Assembly (NCBI GenBank): GCA_936450465.1
Contig: OW388293.1
Coordinates: 45,543,040 to 45,607,039 of the forward strand
DNA: 64,000 nucleotides
Direction: 5' to 3'
Source: Gibbula magus
Taxonomy: Eukaryota; Mollusca; Gastropoda; Trochida; Trochidae
Position 1 is the stretch's first letter, and each line of letters opens with the position of its first letter. Under the pieces are notes generated by a model. The model ran no database searches. It was given only the letters and a program-made list of their open reading frames with translations, and was not told the DNA's origin. Positions 45,581 to 59,286 of this stretch are shown piece by piece. The translations under genes were made by a program, and so were the position numbers.

Positions 45581-48039
45581 CTGCAAACAACGTTACCGGG
45601 TCATATATGATTGGTTAGAGTTTACTTTTATTTATAATCTTTGGACGAAAAGATATCTTGACACGGATGTCAAAATGTATGTCTCATATACAGCAAAACT
45701 TAGCTGTAAATGGTCATCACTAGATCATAAAAGGGGGCTACTTTTGCTTTGTATTTCCAATTGTTTTAATACCATTCAATACATTTCAATACAACGAAAT
45801 ATACTGTGTATATAATTGAAAATGATGTGACCTTAGATAATGTTTCTAAAAAGCATGTGTTTGATAATGGTTTTGAGTTTTGAAACTATTTTCATTTACC
45901 ATGAATAGTATGAAGAAAAGGCGCTCACTTCGTTTGAATCAAACGATATCCTGAATAGACTGTTGTAAACAAATCTTTCAATTGTTTGCATTATTTCATT
46001 CATGGTACCCTTTAAAGAACACATTATCCCAAGATGATAAAAAGTTTTTACATCGTCAGGGAAGATTTTGCCTACTTTCTTTCATTTCCCAGAAGAATGA
46101 TATTTGACGACAATGGTATAAATCTACAGCAGAGACAATGTCTTTGGATCTATGATCCAATGATAATTTGTTGGTACGAATCTGTGATTAAGAAGGGACG
46201 TACGTAAAGAGAGATAACCTATGAATTCCATTGTTTCTAACATTTGCTACTGATTGTTCAGTCAGGAAGGCAAAACATGTGGTATATTGGTGTTTCCATA
46301 CTCTCAAGTTTGTAAAGTCAGGTCCATTGGCGTTAAAGGTGCATCCAGTGTGTTTCATAAAATTTTATTTGGCTTTGATACGTTCCAAATCAACACATGT
46401 GCTGTTTACAATACAAGTAAATTCACTCAGCTTGCATATTTATCCCCAATCGTCAAATATATCATAATTACTAGTTTCTAATTAAAATTGAGTAACATCA
46501 TTATGCATGTGGAGAAACTGAAACTGCACGTCCCATTTACATGCACAATAGTTGTATGACCTATTATCAACAATATTAACTAAAATCTGTCTTTTTGTCT
46601 GTTATAAATAAGATTCCAAAATTACGTATTGACGCGCGCCACACGCTGTGCATTGTCCTGTTTTCAATCAGAAATCACTACTTTTAACTTCATATCGTCA
46701 ATATGCTAAGTCTACTATCATCAAAATGGTAGTTTTCGGTAACAGTCGGTACTTCTCGATAAAGTTACACCATTTATAACGTTTGCAACATGTGACCCCA
46801 ACAACACAATGGATGTACCTTTAACATGCTAGGGTCGAGAAGAACATACAAGGCAGGATAGTGTTTGTAGAAAGCATTAGTTAGCTTTACGTCTCTGGGA
46901 ACTTGTATGAGCAACCTTACCAGAGGCATCTACATGATTCAGTACCTGTTGAAGTGTGGTTGTAGTAATTTAAACAGATGATGTCATTGCGGAGGATCTT
47001 TGATCAAACTTGTTTTCGAACTAGCATGTATAAGATTTCTAAAGATAGGATCTGAAATCTGAAGGAATTAACCTCTGTGGAAGGAGAATATGATGACTTA
47101 AGCATATATGAAATCTTTACTACAAACTGAATGAAAACATGGCAACGAATATGTGGCATATTGGTACTTTCCAGTTCACATTGTGTAACGTCAAATAATG
47201 CCACATCCGAAGAATATTTCAAAATTACTTGAACGATATATTGCCAAGGAACAACGAAATTATTTTCCTAGTAAATCGCCAACTAGAACAGACAAGTCTC
47301 TTCTGGAGCAGAAACAACATTAACATTGTGTTATTGAATCTTTCAAATACGCATACACTTGCCACTTTTTCGTCTTTTTATGGATCATTTTACAGATTGT
47401 CAATACAGTGTTAATCCTTTAAATGTCTGTTGTTCTCAACTAGCGAGAACAACAGTAGTTGAATGAGTTGGTCATATGAATAATTGTTTTATGTAGAACA
47501 CGTAAAAGCCAAAAAACTACGTTTTAACTGTGTAGCCATTTTTAATGTAGCTGCCATCTTGGATGGTAATCGACTTAGCCCTCAGATCAAATTTAATTTA
47601 TCTTTGTGCGAAGTTAGGTACTTTTCACCCAAAGTGTTCAATCTACTTGACTTTCTGCACCAGTATGCCTGGCTAAAATAGAGTACACGTGAACATGTGA
47701 TGGACTTAATTAATTCAGCTATCTGATATTAATACGAGGAATTGGATTTCATCTTCAAATTACATTATTAGACTCTATGATGTTATATGGAACCATTTAA
47801 GTGCCAATTATCCATATCAATTTCGTAATAATAATATATATTTTAGACATATAGGTTGTTGTCATGCTCTGCATTTTCCCATGTATTCTAAATTTTATGA
47901 TACACATGATTTTCTCTATTTATAAAGGCTGATATTATAATGTAATCTATATGCTAATATGGTGAGACGTATATGTACGATATTTATGTTCATGCACGAA
48001 GTATACTGCTGTTATGTCAAGCAGTAGCAATGCGCATCA
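45581..48039. other. Intergenic stretch, no gene recognised
   Basis: No open frame with a domain, RNA-like structure or obvious repeat was seen. Confidence 0.5.
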
Positions 48040-48688
48040 ATTACTCAAACAGATATAAAGTTATCTCTCACTCTCTCTATCGATAAATATAATTGCTATA
48101 TATGCATGGAGTTAACTTCTTTTCAACTCATCAAACATACAAGATGTATCTAAAAAAAACGAGCGACGCAGAAAGCAAACCATTAGTTATTTTCCCAAGG
48201 ACAGATCTAAATGAGATGTTTACATTTCCGACAACATCTGCAACTCTCCCACTGTTATTTACCCCACTTTCCAAATGTGTTTTAACGACTTCAATCTGTT
48301 TTATTTCCACTCCGGGATGAGGAAAGCAGTATTGCTATACTGGAGGCATCACTGCAGTTTACCAATGGCAAAGAATTTGCAGAAAGAAAAAAGGATAATT
48401 TATCGAAGGGAGTTTCTTGAAAGTGCATGCTTATCAATACGCCCAATCTGGTTTTAGCTCGTTAAATTTTCTCCTATTTGATATGTTCTTTTAAAATAAC
48501 ACAGTTGAATAATAATATCTTTTTGGCTTGACATACAAACACCTAGTTTCAGTATTAAAATGGACATTTGTACAAATAAATGTTGACTCTTCGTTCACAG
48601 CACACAAAAGTTGTGCTCATATGCATTTTAGAGGTAACATATACATGTAGTAAAATTATGTTTTGGTAGATATTGCGCAGTTTATATC

Positions 48689-49842
48689 AATTTACAATAC
48701 AATTGTTTATTACAGTTATATGGGCCATACGACCTATTATACAGTTGACAAATACATTTTACATTAAACGTGACATAAACATTTAAATTCATGGTAATTT
48801 ATACAGATCGTTACTTAAACATTTTTTTAAGAAATGTGCTGTAAGATTTTGTATATTGCTGCTTTGTGATATGGAGATTGTTTGGATGGTTAGTGGACCT
48901 TAATAGATGGATTTTAGACTCTGTAGGTATAAAGTTCTGGCTTCATTATATTTCTCACAAACGAAAAATACGTGGTTTTCGTCTTTCGTCAAATTGCAGA
49001 AATCACAGCTTGAGTTAGTGGATTGTGGATCTTTACTGCATCTGATTTTCTTTATTTTGAAGTTGGTTAAAGATGCTCTGAACCTGAGATACACTCTTAT
49101 TAGCTGTTTGTTCCTGATATTATTTATATACGACTCATTTTCCAGTGAAAGCTTTAATGAAGCGTAGTGTGTTAGGTAGTTTGACCTGTTTATTTCTTCT
49201 TTTTTTTATAACTTTATTAATTTTTTTGGTAATGACCATACACAATCAACGCATGTTAGACAAAACATTATATACACATACATATATACAGCTAGGACAT
49301 ATAGACAATTATATCAAGTAAAATGGACAAAAATAACTCATATTGATAACAGACAGATTTTATGATCTAATATAATTTCTTAGGATGGATATAATGTCTT
49401 TTTACGGTTTATTTCTTGATGCCAATTCTGGAGTGCTATATCTTTGAGTGTTGTTTTAGACATGATAAAAATATATTTACATCTCCGACATCCTGTGCAA
49501 TCCATACGTGCGAAATCTTATGTTATGTTATCTTAAACAACGTTACTCGTATTCCAGATGTCCAAATTCTGTTTTCTGTGTCATCAAGTGATTTAAGCAT
49601 CCGGTAACACTGATGTGAGTGACGATTGGTTGACATGCGTAGAGCTTTAATCCAATATATGATTGCCTTTATCTGTGACGGTACAAAACTTAAATGCCTG
49701 CCAAGTATTGCCTTATTTGAAGCGAATTTTCCAACCTTTAGAAGATGTTTAAAGTAGTTTGTCTGTACTTTTTCGATGGAGGCTGAAAACGTGCATCCAC
49801 ATAGTTCCGCCCCGTAGTGGAGTATTGGTAAAACAATTATAT
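48689..49842 (-). mobile_element. 5'-truncated LINE with 11-bp target-site duplication
   Basis: CAGTTTATATC at 48678-48688 is repeated at 49843-49853. The empty site occurs once at 21413-21423 in the sister block. The minus strand encodes a decayed ORF2 C-terminus, with YGAELCG near 49800 and a zinc-knuckle-like end (CDFCNLTKDENHVFFVCEKY) at 48900-49094. Stops interrupt the frame. It resembles the LINE at 19843 in layout but is a different, more decayed copy. Confidence 0.88.
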
Positions 49843-50429
49843 CAGTTTATATCTCTGTACATGGTAATTAGATCAGGAACAGTCTTTGTGTATAACTTAA
49901 AACAGTCTTGGCATTCATCAATAAATGCATATTCTAAATGTACATTCTTTGGTAAATGTTGAAAGATAATTGTGTTTGGACATTCCAGATTAAGTAAGCG
50001 TTTCGGAATTGCTTTATCAAGGTTCAGGTATAGTAACGTTAACGTTGCTGTTAAATATGGCAGATGTAATGAAATTAACAAAAATATGTCCTTTCTGTAA
50101 AATTTGAGGTCATGGTTATATAGAAACTTAATTTAATGTACACTATTTCTCTGTGAAACGTACAAAGTTATAGCTAAATATTTACATTGTAAAAAAATTA
50201 TAGCACCACACCTAAAGCATTACAATGTAAATATGTAGCAAAATAACAGACAGAGATCTTTAGAAGACTTGTTTGTATTCGTATAAGTGGCCATGAAGCC
50301 AAAGTCCATGTTATAAAGTTTGTGAAATAATTGCGCACAACCTGGCATCAACAGATCAATGAACACAATTAACAATTTACAAGTTTTCACAACTTAAATA
50401 CATGACACAACACAATGGCGAGTTTGAAT

Positions 50430-50830
50430 AACAGTTCAACATGTTCTGTTCGAAGTAGCATACGGAATTACAACCTTAATCAGATATGTGTTCCTTATTT
50501 CTAAATATTTACGGCAGATAAGGGGTACATGGTACTCATCTTCTTGAGAGTACATATAATTGTATGTACAAAATGGACAATGAGTATTTATTTTGTTAAC
50601 ACTTTTGGCAAAACGTGCTTCTTGAACTTTAAAGTTATGAGCTTTAGGTATACATTTAGTATGCTCAGGTACAAGTTGTGATAATTTCATTTCAGAAAAA
50701 TAAAATTCAGTATAAATGCAATACTTAAATTCAGTATAAAAATGTACGTAACGTAATTTCATAATATCATCGATCCTGCTTATATATATCTTTGAATCTC
50801 TGCTTGAATACTTGAATGAAATTGTTCGTA
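50430..50830 (-). pseudogene. Old LINE ORF2 C-terminal fragment, uninterrupted copy
   Basis: The minus-strand frame 50436-50762 includes CPFCTYNYMYSQEDEYHVPL and a terminal CRKYLEIRN, a zinc-knuckle-like tail. It is the sister of 22458-23215 and shows the empty site (AAGGGGTAC at 50521-50529) of the MITE found there. Confidence 0.8.
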
Positions 50831-52146
50831 TTGTCTACATTTTGAGCAAACTGTACATATTATGGGTTAATAGGATTGTTCTAACGACATAAACCCAATA
50901 AGCACCATCATTAATACTATTGTCTAATGTCACATTTCATAACTACTTCTTAAGTATCGTGTAATTAGTTGTTTCAGCAATCTTAGCCAGTATGAAATAA
51001 CTGACGCTGAACATTCATTGAATGCGATTTGGTTTAAACCTTTATCATGTCCAGAAATTAATAAATTGCAGAATGTAGTGCTGTATTGCCTTACTGCGCA
51101 CTCCTTTACTTATGTTATTATATATATTATATATATTATGGGCATAAGACCTCATTACTAATAACTAATACAACTGTCTGTGTGTACATGTATGTCTGCT
51201 ATGTTTGTGTCACGTTGAGAAAGCCTTGGTTCGGATAGGTTAGACTAAACTTCAGACACCATATGTAACTTTAAGCTTGCGTTGATTGACAAGGCCTTTG
51301 AGACAGGAATCTATAAAAATAACATTTAAGATACAAAATTGTATTTAAAAACTAAAAGTCTAATGTTTGTAACGTTTGTAAGGATTTTGCGCCAATGCCT
51401 TTAAAGTGAGAAGTCACATATGCGAAGGACACACAAGGCGATCACTAAGAATTCAAGCATACTGCGTAACATACCCGTTTGCAAAATATCTTTGAATAAT
51501 GAACTATCAATTGTTTTTGTGTGCAAGAACAAAAATCGATGGGGCATATAGAAACAGCGGGCGCTACGCTAGCTACTGTCCAAACTTTAGGGCAATGGTT
51601 GACGTATGTAATGGAAGTAAATACTTAAATTTCAGTGTTGGATTAAACTTAAATTGAATTGTGTTCAGTCTGATATGTATTATACAGTAATTGAAAATAT
51701 TTGAGCTCAGACCACGTGATGATACCTAATAAGGTAAGAATTTCAACATTCGATGCCCCACAAGGCTACTATTCACACGGTTTGCAGACAGATATATTTA
51801 GAGGGGCAAATACATTGCTAGTGGGGGTAGGGTGAATAGTTGTGTGTGTGTGTTCATCATTGTTTCGTAACATCATGCAGTAGAGTTATCCTGCGTTTAT
51901 ATATTATATATGTTATGATGATATCCTAACTTATTTCTAGTTATCAATCTCTTTACATAACAAACAATGCTGAAATCATCTATTAATAATTTAAGTCATT
52001 TATATTCTCTTCGATATCTAATCATTTCATGAATATAACTTAAAATGTTTGATAATCTGTATTATGTTCAGACGCTATTGAAACACCCCTCTCTACAAAA
52101 TGGTAATAAACATAACCTCTCCATCTTTTACACGTTCTTAGTTCTG

Positions 52147-52191
52147 ATTGGTTGTAGAAGTCATGCTGTTATTACCTGGAGTATAATAAAG
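52147..52191 (+). promoter_or_regulatory. Core promoter of copy 3
   Basis: ATTGG at 52147-52151 and TATAATAAAG at 52182-52191, spaced as in copy 2. From TTCTTAGTTCTGATTGG through exon 1 the two copies differ at only about two positions in 180 bases. Confidence 0.7.
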
Positions 52192-52252
52192 CGAGATGAA
52201 AATGAGTAAATCATATTGCGGCCTGATCAGTGAAGTGCAGCCACAAACAACA

Positions 52253-52298
52253 ATGAACGTCTTCGCATCTCTCCTCCTCTTGGCAAGCGTCAGCTCAG
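52253..52298 (+). CDS. Secreted-protein paralog copy 3, exon 1 (signal peptide)
   Basis: ATG at 52253 opens the same MNVFASLLLLASVSS signal peptide as copy 2, and the donor GTAACT follows in phase 1. With exons at 54880 and 63050 it completes a 203-residue precursor, the only copy that is complete and undamaged within the window. Confidence 0.88.
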
Positions 52299-54879
52299 GT
52301 AACTATGACTCTAATTTATTTCAGTTACTGTAAGACGTTTACTACAGTTCACTATACAAACTTTGTAAATATTCAAGGTACATGTACTGCGCGAATAATC
52401 TTTTGACACATTATCGTCAGAATAAAAAAATGACAATAATTGCAACTTTATTGTCCTTGATTGTCCAGGTTATTGGTTATTTAGAGAAATAAATTGTTAT
52501 TGTTGTTGGCATTGTAACGAACTAAATATGACAGCTGATCTCAATAACCAACTACCAACTCATTGTTACCATTACAATATACTGAGATACATGTAGATCT
52601 TAATTCTAAACGAACAAATTGATTGGCTAATGTCTAGTGTCTTCACGTTGATGGTAGACAAATGTCTAAGGCAACTGCGCGCACTTAGTTAACCATTTTA
52701 TACTATTGTACCCGTATTTACATTTAAAATGATATTAATGATTCAAATTATTAAAGAGATTGCAGTTTACCGTCATCGAAAAAGAAAACATTTGGACATT
52801 CACATGTATTCGTTTGCGAAGACATACATGTTAACGTTGCACGTGTTTACTACCTGTAGGTATTGTACATGTTGTATTGCAAATGGCTCCAAAATAGACT
52901 GAACCTTATTTTCAAACTATTGTCCGAGTCACACCATGGCAGTTACCATAGTACGCCACGCCCCATCCAAACATAATGATACAACGACCTCGAAAAGACT
53001 GAGAAACCTGTAACTGTTGTAGTATTCAAACTACGATGCCAGTATGTTGATACAGCGTTCTCAGTATGATTAACTCGTCCTTATCCCGTCCTTACCCCGT
53101 CTTCAGACAATTGCCATGACGAAAGAGGGGCGTTTTCAGTCAGACCAAACCCTCCTTTGCTAGTATATTTCTGGACTTCACCCAGGGGCACAAGAAACGA
53201 TACCATACAAAGAACAAGATATTTCATGCCACGAGGTACACATACGACTGAAAAGAGTTGCATCATGTCTTCAAAAGCCAGAAAAATTTCAAAACATTAT
53301 ATGTAGGTGCCTTGCACATAGCAAGCGACTAAATTTCAATTGAGGGGGTACTAAAAGAAAGGAAAATGAGGTCATCAAACTTTGTGACACGCGACTCCAT
53401 CTTAGATCGTGCATACTCGTTTGGCGAGACTGCTCCAAAGTGTTCACGCGTGTATTCGCGTACGAGCGAACTCGTTTTCGTTCAAAAACGGGTACTCGCG
53501 AGCACTCGCGGTTCTGAACACGCCTCTGAACTTGCCTCAGTTTAAAGGGCCAATTAGTCTGTTGTTGGATTTACATTATGTCAGAAAATTGGACATTTCC
53601 TCTATGTTGCCCATAATATAAGTGTTCAACTTCACCTGTGGATGAGTTGGGTAGTTGAACAGTCGTCTTGTGTAACGTGAATGTATTATCAATGGTGTGA
53701 ATAGTTTACAGGAAATTTAAAAAACATTGATTAAGGATTAGTGAAAGAATAAAGCTTCATAATCACTGAGTTTTCAATATATTTCATACTTTTCCAACTT
53801 GACGGTGTATATAGCCTGTTTTCTTCTCGTGATATTTCTTAAAATTGCTGGATAATTACAACCCTCGCCCTCCCTAAAAACAAAACAATGACGGAAATTA
53901 AGGTTTTTGAGCGACAGCTTGTATTATCTACAAACATTGAACTTACTTTACCTTATACTTAATGTTCCTTCCTTCCTTCCTTAATTACTTCCTAAATTAG
54001 TTCGTTACTAACTCGCAGGAAAGTTATTTTGTAAACTAACCTTGTATCTTTAGATGAGATGAGATGACTATATTTTATGGTGTCACAGAGTAAGACATTT
54101 TCAGATTTATGTACCGTTATACATTATATCAAAACAGTTAAAAGACTGAAGGTTTTTTTAATATAATTTATGACGGTAAATAACGTTGAAAGTGTACCCA
54201 TATTTAATTCAAATATAATGATGCAAAGCATTGCTCATCCTGGAAACCAGGGGTACTTTGTTTCGCTCGCTTCACATTGAAACTAACCCCTGAATTCCTA
54301 GGTGGCAAAAGGCTCGATGCGCTGGGTTCACAAACAAATGACGGCGTTCATACAAGACTAGTTATGCATGACAGAGTACATCTTACCAATGCATGGCATA
54401 ACTCTTGCCAGTCTCCATTACTAGCTGATTTAGGCCTTGCAGTATTTCCTTAAGATCTCTGTGCTAAGAAATCGGGACCCACTGTGCATTTAAGGTGCAG
54501 CGACCCATTATCTAAGCACGGCAAAGAGAGGGAAATACTGCAAGGTTTAAATCAGCCAGTAATGGAGAGTGGCAAGAGTTGTGCCTTGCGTTTGGAAGTT
54601 GGACAGAGCAGTGTTAGGTTCATTGCCGACAAGAAAGCAAAAGTGAGAGCTCGAGAAGAAGCGCCCATAAAAGAGAAATGAAGCATGATGTCTGAAATGT
54701 ATTTAGGAAATATATAAACATGAATTAACTCGACTGTTCTTTATTAGAGAAAACATCAATCTTGAGAAAAGAAAGAATGTCTGTTATAACGCACTGTATG
54801 TACACAATACATGTGGTGTGGTGTACAAAAGCAAACACAAGTCATAACCATTTCATATTCATTATCTTCATTTTGACAG
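52299..54879 (+). other. Intron 1 of copy 3
   Basis: 2581 bases. Its first part (52385-52570) matches the start of the window and 52718-53305 matches the shared block of copies 1 and 2. A foldback element lies at 54395-54585. Bases 53310-54390 show nothing else apart from a short TTCC run near 53968. Confidence 0.8.
54395..54585. mobile_element. 190-bp foldback element
   Basis: The left arm GGCATAACTCTTGCCAGTCT, followed by CCATTACTAGCTGATTTAGG and TTGCAGTATTTCC, is repeated in reverse at 54515-54585 with scattered mismatches. The centre (54470-54510) holds CCACTGTGCATTTAAGGTGC. The element has no coding capacity; the open frame at 54484 is a shadow. Confidence 0.85.
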
Positions 54880-55110
54880 CCACGTCCTTTACGTTGGATT
54901 TCAATCCCGGAGGTAGTATCGATACACTTCCGACTGGGGTCACATGGTTCGATGCACTGACCGGACCGGACACAGGCTGTTCTAAGCGCGGCACTCTGCA
55001 GATCAACATGACTGGCCATACCAGTGTCAAATTTGACTTCACCTTTGCAATAGGGACAAGGAGCGGTTGGTTGATGAACATCGGTGACTCGAGTACTAAC
55101 GATGGAGATG
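54880..55110 (+). CDS. Secreted-protein paralog copy 3, exon 2
   Basis: The acceptor TTTTGACAG and donor GTAAGA give a 231-base exon, phase 1 at both ends. It encodes ATSFTLDFNPGG, LPTGVTWFDALTGPDTGC, RGTLQINMTGHTSVKFDF and GWLMNIGDSSTNDGDG. It is two codons longer than exon 2 of copy 1 and four longer than that of copy 2, owing to small indels at NPGGSID and GTRSG. The cysteine and NMT sequon are kept. Confidence 0.88.
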
Positions 55111-55509
55111 GTAAGAAATAGTCCACTGGTGTACGATTTCATAAACTTCATTAATGATTTTAAATGTTTCTTCTTTCTGTGATTGGATTGATGGTATATT
55201 AATATACTTCATATACTTCAAATAATCCATTTCTGTCACATAATAAAGTGAGCAATGACTTGGTTGTATTCGTAAAGCGATTTGTAATAAACCTTCCTGA
55301 GACCCGTTTTCAAAATGGAGTATACACATGTGTTTTAGTACGTGATCACATGTGTTATGTTTCCTAATTAAGATTATTCGTAAAATAACATCATATTTAT
55401 AAACAAAATAACTCATCAAGTGATGTCAAGAGGCACGTCCCTGAGTGTTTCAGTCCACAGCTCTAAATAGGTAACATATGATGACTGTTTGTTGGCTGAT
55501 ATCTACCAT

Positions 55510-57680
55510 TCGCGTATTCGAACGAAAGACATAATAGCGAAGTGCCGATGCGAAGTAGCGTAATGGCGATGTGACGTATTGAAGCGGCGATGCGAAGTAG
55601 CGAAGATGTGATTCGAGGAAGCGAAGACGTGATCCGAAGAGGCGCTCCGCTCCTAAAGCTAAACTTTTGTGAGGAGGTACCTTGCACCAAGGCGATCAAA
55701 GTCTGTTCAGGCTGGGCGCACACTACGTACAAGTGCGTCTAAACTACTTTGCATCGCCACTTCGCTACTTCGCCCTAGATTTTAATTACACGAAGTAGTG
55801 AAGACGCGAATGGCAGAAATCAGCCAACATACAATCGCGATATAAATGGTGATGTTGGGATCATGACAAGATATTATATATTATATAGCATATAGGCCGA
55901 AATATGGTGGCTGATATATGCCATTCGCTACTTCGCTACTTCGTGTTATTATAACCTAGGCGATGCGAAGTAGCGAAGACGTGATGCGAAGAAGCGAAGT
56001 GGGGATGCGAAGAACTGATGCGAAATAGCGAAGAGTTTTACTGCACTATGGTTGCTGATTTCTGCCATTCGCGTCTTCGCTACTTCATGTTATTAGAATC
56101 TAGGGCGAAATAGCGAAGAGGCGATGTGAAGTAGCGAAGACGGGATGCGAAGCAACGAAAACGCGATGCGAAGTAAGTGACGAAGTAGCGAAGACACGAT
56201 GTAACGAAATAGCGAATTTGCGAACTGACGAAGTAGCGGAGAAGCGAAATGGCGATGCGAAGTAGCGAAGTTGCGATACGAAGTAGAGAAGTGGCAATGC
56301 GAAGTAGTGAAGTAGCGATACGAAGTAGAGAAGTGGCGATGCGAAGTAGTTAAGTAGCGATGCGAAGTAGCGAAGAAAAATCTTCTCTATTTCGCTATTT
56401 CGCATCGCTATTTGCATCGCGTCTTTGCTACTTCGCATCGCATCTTCGTTACTTCACATTGCCACCTCGCTACTTCGCATCACCACTTCGCTATTTCGCC
56501 CTAGCTTTGAATAACAGGAAGTAGTGAAGACGCGAATGGCAGAAATCAGCCACCATACTGCACTACTTCGCATCGCCACTTTGCTCCTTCTCATCGCTAC
56601 TTTGCTATTTTGCATCGCCAATTCGCAACTTCGCTACATCGCGTCTTCGCTACTTCGCTACTTCGCTACATCACGTCTATGCTACTACACTACCTTGCCG
56701 AAGTACCGAAGTGGTGAAGCGGCGATGTAGCGAAGTAACGAATGGCGGATGCAAAGTAGCGAAGTGGGGAGGCGAAGAAGCGAAGTGGTGATGCGAAGTG
56801 GCGATGCGAAGTGGCGATGCGAAGTGGCGAAAAGGCGAATTAGCGAAATGGCGAATTAGCGAAGTGGCGAGGGACGAAAAAGCGAAGTAGCATAGTAGCG
56901 AAGTGCTAAAGTGGCGAACTGACAAATGACGAACTGACGAAGTAACGATGCGAAGTAGCGAAGTGGCAATGGGAAGTAGCGAAGTGGCGATACGAAGTAG
57001 TGAAGTGGCGATACGAAGTAGTGAAGTAGTGATGCGAAAAAGCGAAGCAAAACCTTCGCGTCTTCACTATTTAGCATCGCTACATCGCATTGTGTCTTCG
57101 CTACTTCGCATCACATCTTCGCTACTTCGCAACGCCACCTGGCTACTTCGCAACGCCACCTGGCTACTTCGCAACGCCACCTGGCTACTTCGCAAACCCA
57201 CCTGGCTACTTCGAATCGTCACTTCGGTATTTCGCCCTAGCTTAGAATATCAGTAAGTAGCGAAGTAGCGAACTGGCGATGCGAAGTAGCGAAGACGCGA
57301 TGAGAAGTAGCGATGCGAAATAGCAAAGAGTTTTACCTCTCTACTTCGAATCGCCACTTCACTACTTCGCTACTTCGCATCGCCACTTCGTTACTTCTCA
57401 TCGCTACTTCGCAACTTCGCTACATCGCGTCTTCGCTACCTCGCTGAAGTAGCGAAGTGGAGAAGTCGCCATGTTGCGAAGTAACGAAGAAATGAAGTAG
57501 TGATGCAAAGTAACGAAGTGGCGATGCGAAGTAACGAAGTGGCGATGCGAAGTAGTGAAGTGGCGATGGGAAGTAGCGAAGTGGCGATGCGAAGTAGCGA
57601 AGGGAAGTAGCGAAGGGAAGTAGTGTAGCAAAACCTTTGTGTAATCGCTACTTCGCATCGCTACTTCGCTACAGAAATCA
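55510..57680. repeat. CGAAGTAG/CTACTTCG satellite-like field
   Basis: More than 2 kb are built from short words GCGAAGTAGCGAAG, GTGGCGATGC and their reverse complements, switching strand several times (for example near 56040, 56390, 56700, 57050, 57240, 57330 and 57440). The switches make large inverted repeats with both orientations side by side. Open frames rich in Leu-Arg-Tyr-Phe-Ala-Ser are artefacts. A block at 57130-57200 is a tight 24-bp tandem repeat (CTACTTCGCAACGCCACCTGG). Confidence 0.92.
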
Positions 57681-57726
57681 GCCACCATAAATATATCATA
57701 ATACAGTGCTACACAGTGAATCGGTT

Positions 57727-58043
57727 TAGGGGGCGGGATAGCGCAGTTGATGGCGCGTTCGTCTTTCGGATCAAGAGGTACGGGGTTCGAATCCCGCCAA
57801 GGGCACGGCAACTTTGTCTGCAGTAGAGAACAGTTCTACACGCAGTAAGGTTTGGGTGCAATGCTACACTGAATTTCAGCGTAGTAACACCCATGGTTCG
57901 CTAGATCCAGCCGTTGCTCGCAGGTTTCACCGCATAGCATAGCCACATGGCGTTGCGGGCTTTCTCCCTGCCATAATACTAGAAGCTGCGATATAAGTGA
58001 AATACTCTTGAAAGAGGCGTTAAATCCCAACTCACCTCACCTG
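57727..58043 (+). mobile_element. tRNA-derived SINE, family S1, full-length
   Basis: The head GGGATAGCGCAGTTGATGGC (A box) and GGGGTTCGAATCCCGCC (B box) at 57734-57803 looks like a tRNA without a CCA end. The body runs with GCAGTAAGGTTTGGGTGCAA and the tail ends GTTAAATCCCAACTCACCTC. It is the most complete of the three copies in the window. The internal Pol III promoter appears intact. Confidence 0.9.
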
Positions 58044-59286
58044 AATCGGTTTCCTTCACAAATCAAGGAACATGCACAATGTTTTAGATTTTATACCGAC
58101 GCCTGTAACATATAGTTGGTATCGAACAAAATACTATCTTCAATTTCGTCAATACGTCAAAGAAGTTGGTACATATTCACTTTTTAGAAATCTTATGTGT
58201 AAAAGAATGTCCTCAAACTGGCCATTAGTTAAGTACGTGGACCATGTTTGATGTGATTAGGCCGAAAACATGCTCCACGTGCAAAACTAATGGCCAGTTT
58301 GAGGAGATTCTCCTACTTAAAAACACAGTTTTAGTAAACTTGTTATTGCTACTGAAATAAACGCCACAACGCACCTTCATGTGCAAACTAATGCCGACTT
58401 ATGCTCTATGTGTATTTCATGATCTTCTCCGAATTGTCAGTTGCATTCCCTCTCCTTCCAAGTTATAACATTAAGCGTTTTTCTAGTGAAAGGTAAGGTT
58501 GTAAACATTATATTTTGAAAGGTTAAAGTAAAAAAATGATGAAACATTTTACTTCAAAACTTTTCGAATTAGAAAATCAAATAATATAATAATATTCATT
58601 ATTGATTGAAAAATTAATGGGCAATTCATATTTTACTCATTTTCTCATACCACGTTTTATTTCATATTGATAAGATTATGACACTTCGTCGAATGTATGT
58701 TGATTTTTAAAAGTTTAGATTACACAGATGCATCAACCCTATTAGGGCTACGCTGAGTTCCTCTCAATTAATCACTCAACCAGATATAACACTGAAGAAT
58801 AAAGAGAGTTACCTCCCCCACCCTATATCCCCCCTAGGTGGCTTACCCAGTGACGTAATTCCTTCCTTTTTCGCAAGCCGACATGGATGTGTTTCATGCT
58901 GCTCTCTAGAGTTTTCTAACTTTGGGCGTAAATTAATACTACCCTCGATCGGGGATATTATATATTCCTTTTGATGAGTGTATTTCTTTTGTGTGGGCGG
59001 TAACTTGGCTGTGTTTTTTGAGATCGTGTTAATTTCAGCCCAGTTGTTATTGTCTGGGAAGATTGACGCTACCCGCTGGTAGTGTTGTTTCAGTTTGTTG
59101 GGTCGTCTGACTGCCTCTCCTTCGCCAATCAGTCGCTCTGACGTCTGTGCATCTTTCGTCTTCTTCTGACGGCGTTTCGAGACGCCGCCTTTTGGTTGGT
59201 AGGCTTTGCTTCCAGCGTTTCGTAACGACGCTGTTTCGAAGCGACGCCTTCTCTTTAGTGTTATGCCTTATCCACTATGCAGTAAA

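Larger units (their letters stand above)
48040..52252 (+). repeat. Upstream block of copy 3, paralogous to 19443-24100
   Basis: It is collinear with the copy 2 upstream block but lacks that block's LINE, inverted-repeat element and nested MITE. It has its own LINE insertion at 48689-49842. Bases 50830-52140 contain no gene. Confidence 0.8.

Noticed and set aside
55463..57811. Long frames rich in Leu, Arg, Tyr, Phe, Ala and Ser
   Set aside because: They come from the CGAAGTAG/CTACTTCG repeat in frames that happen to lack stops.
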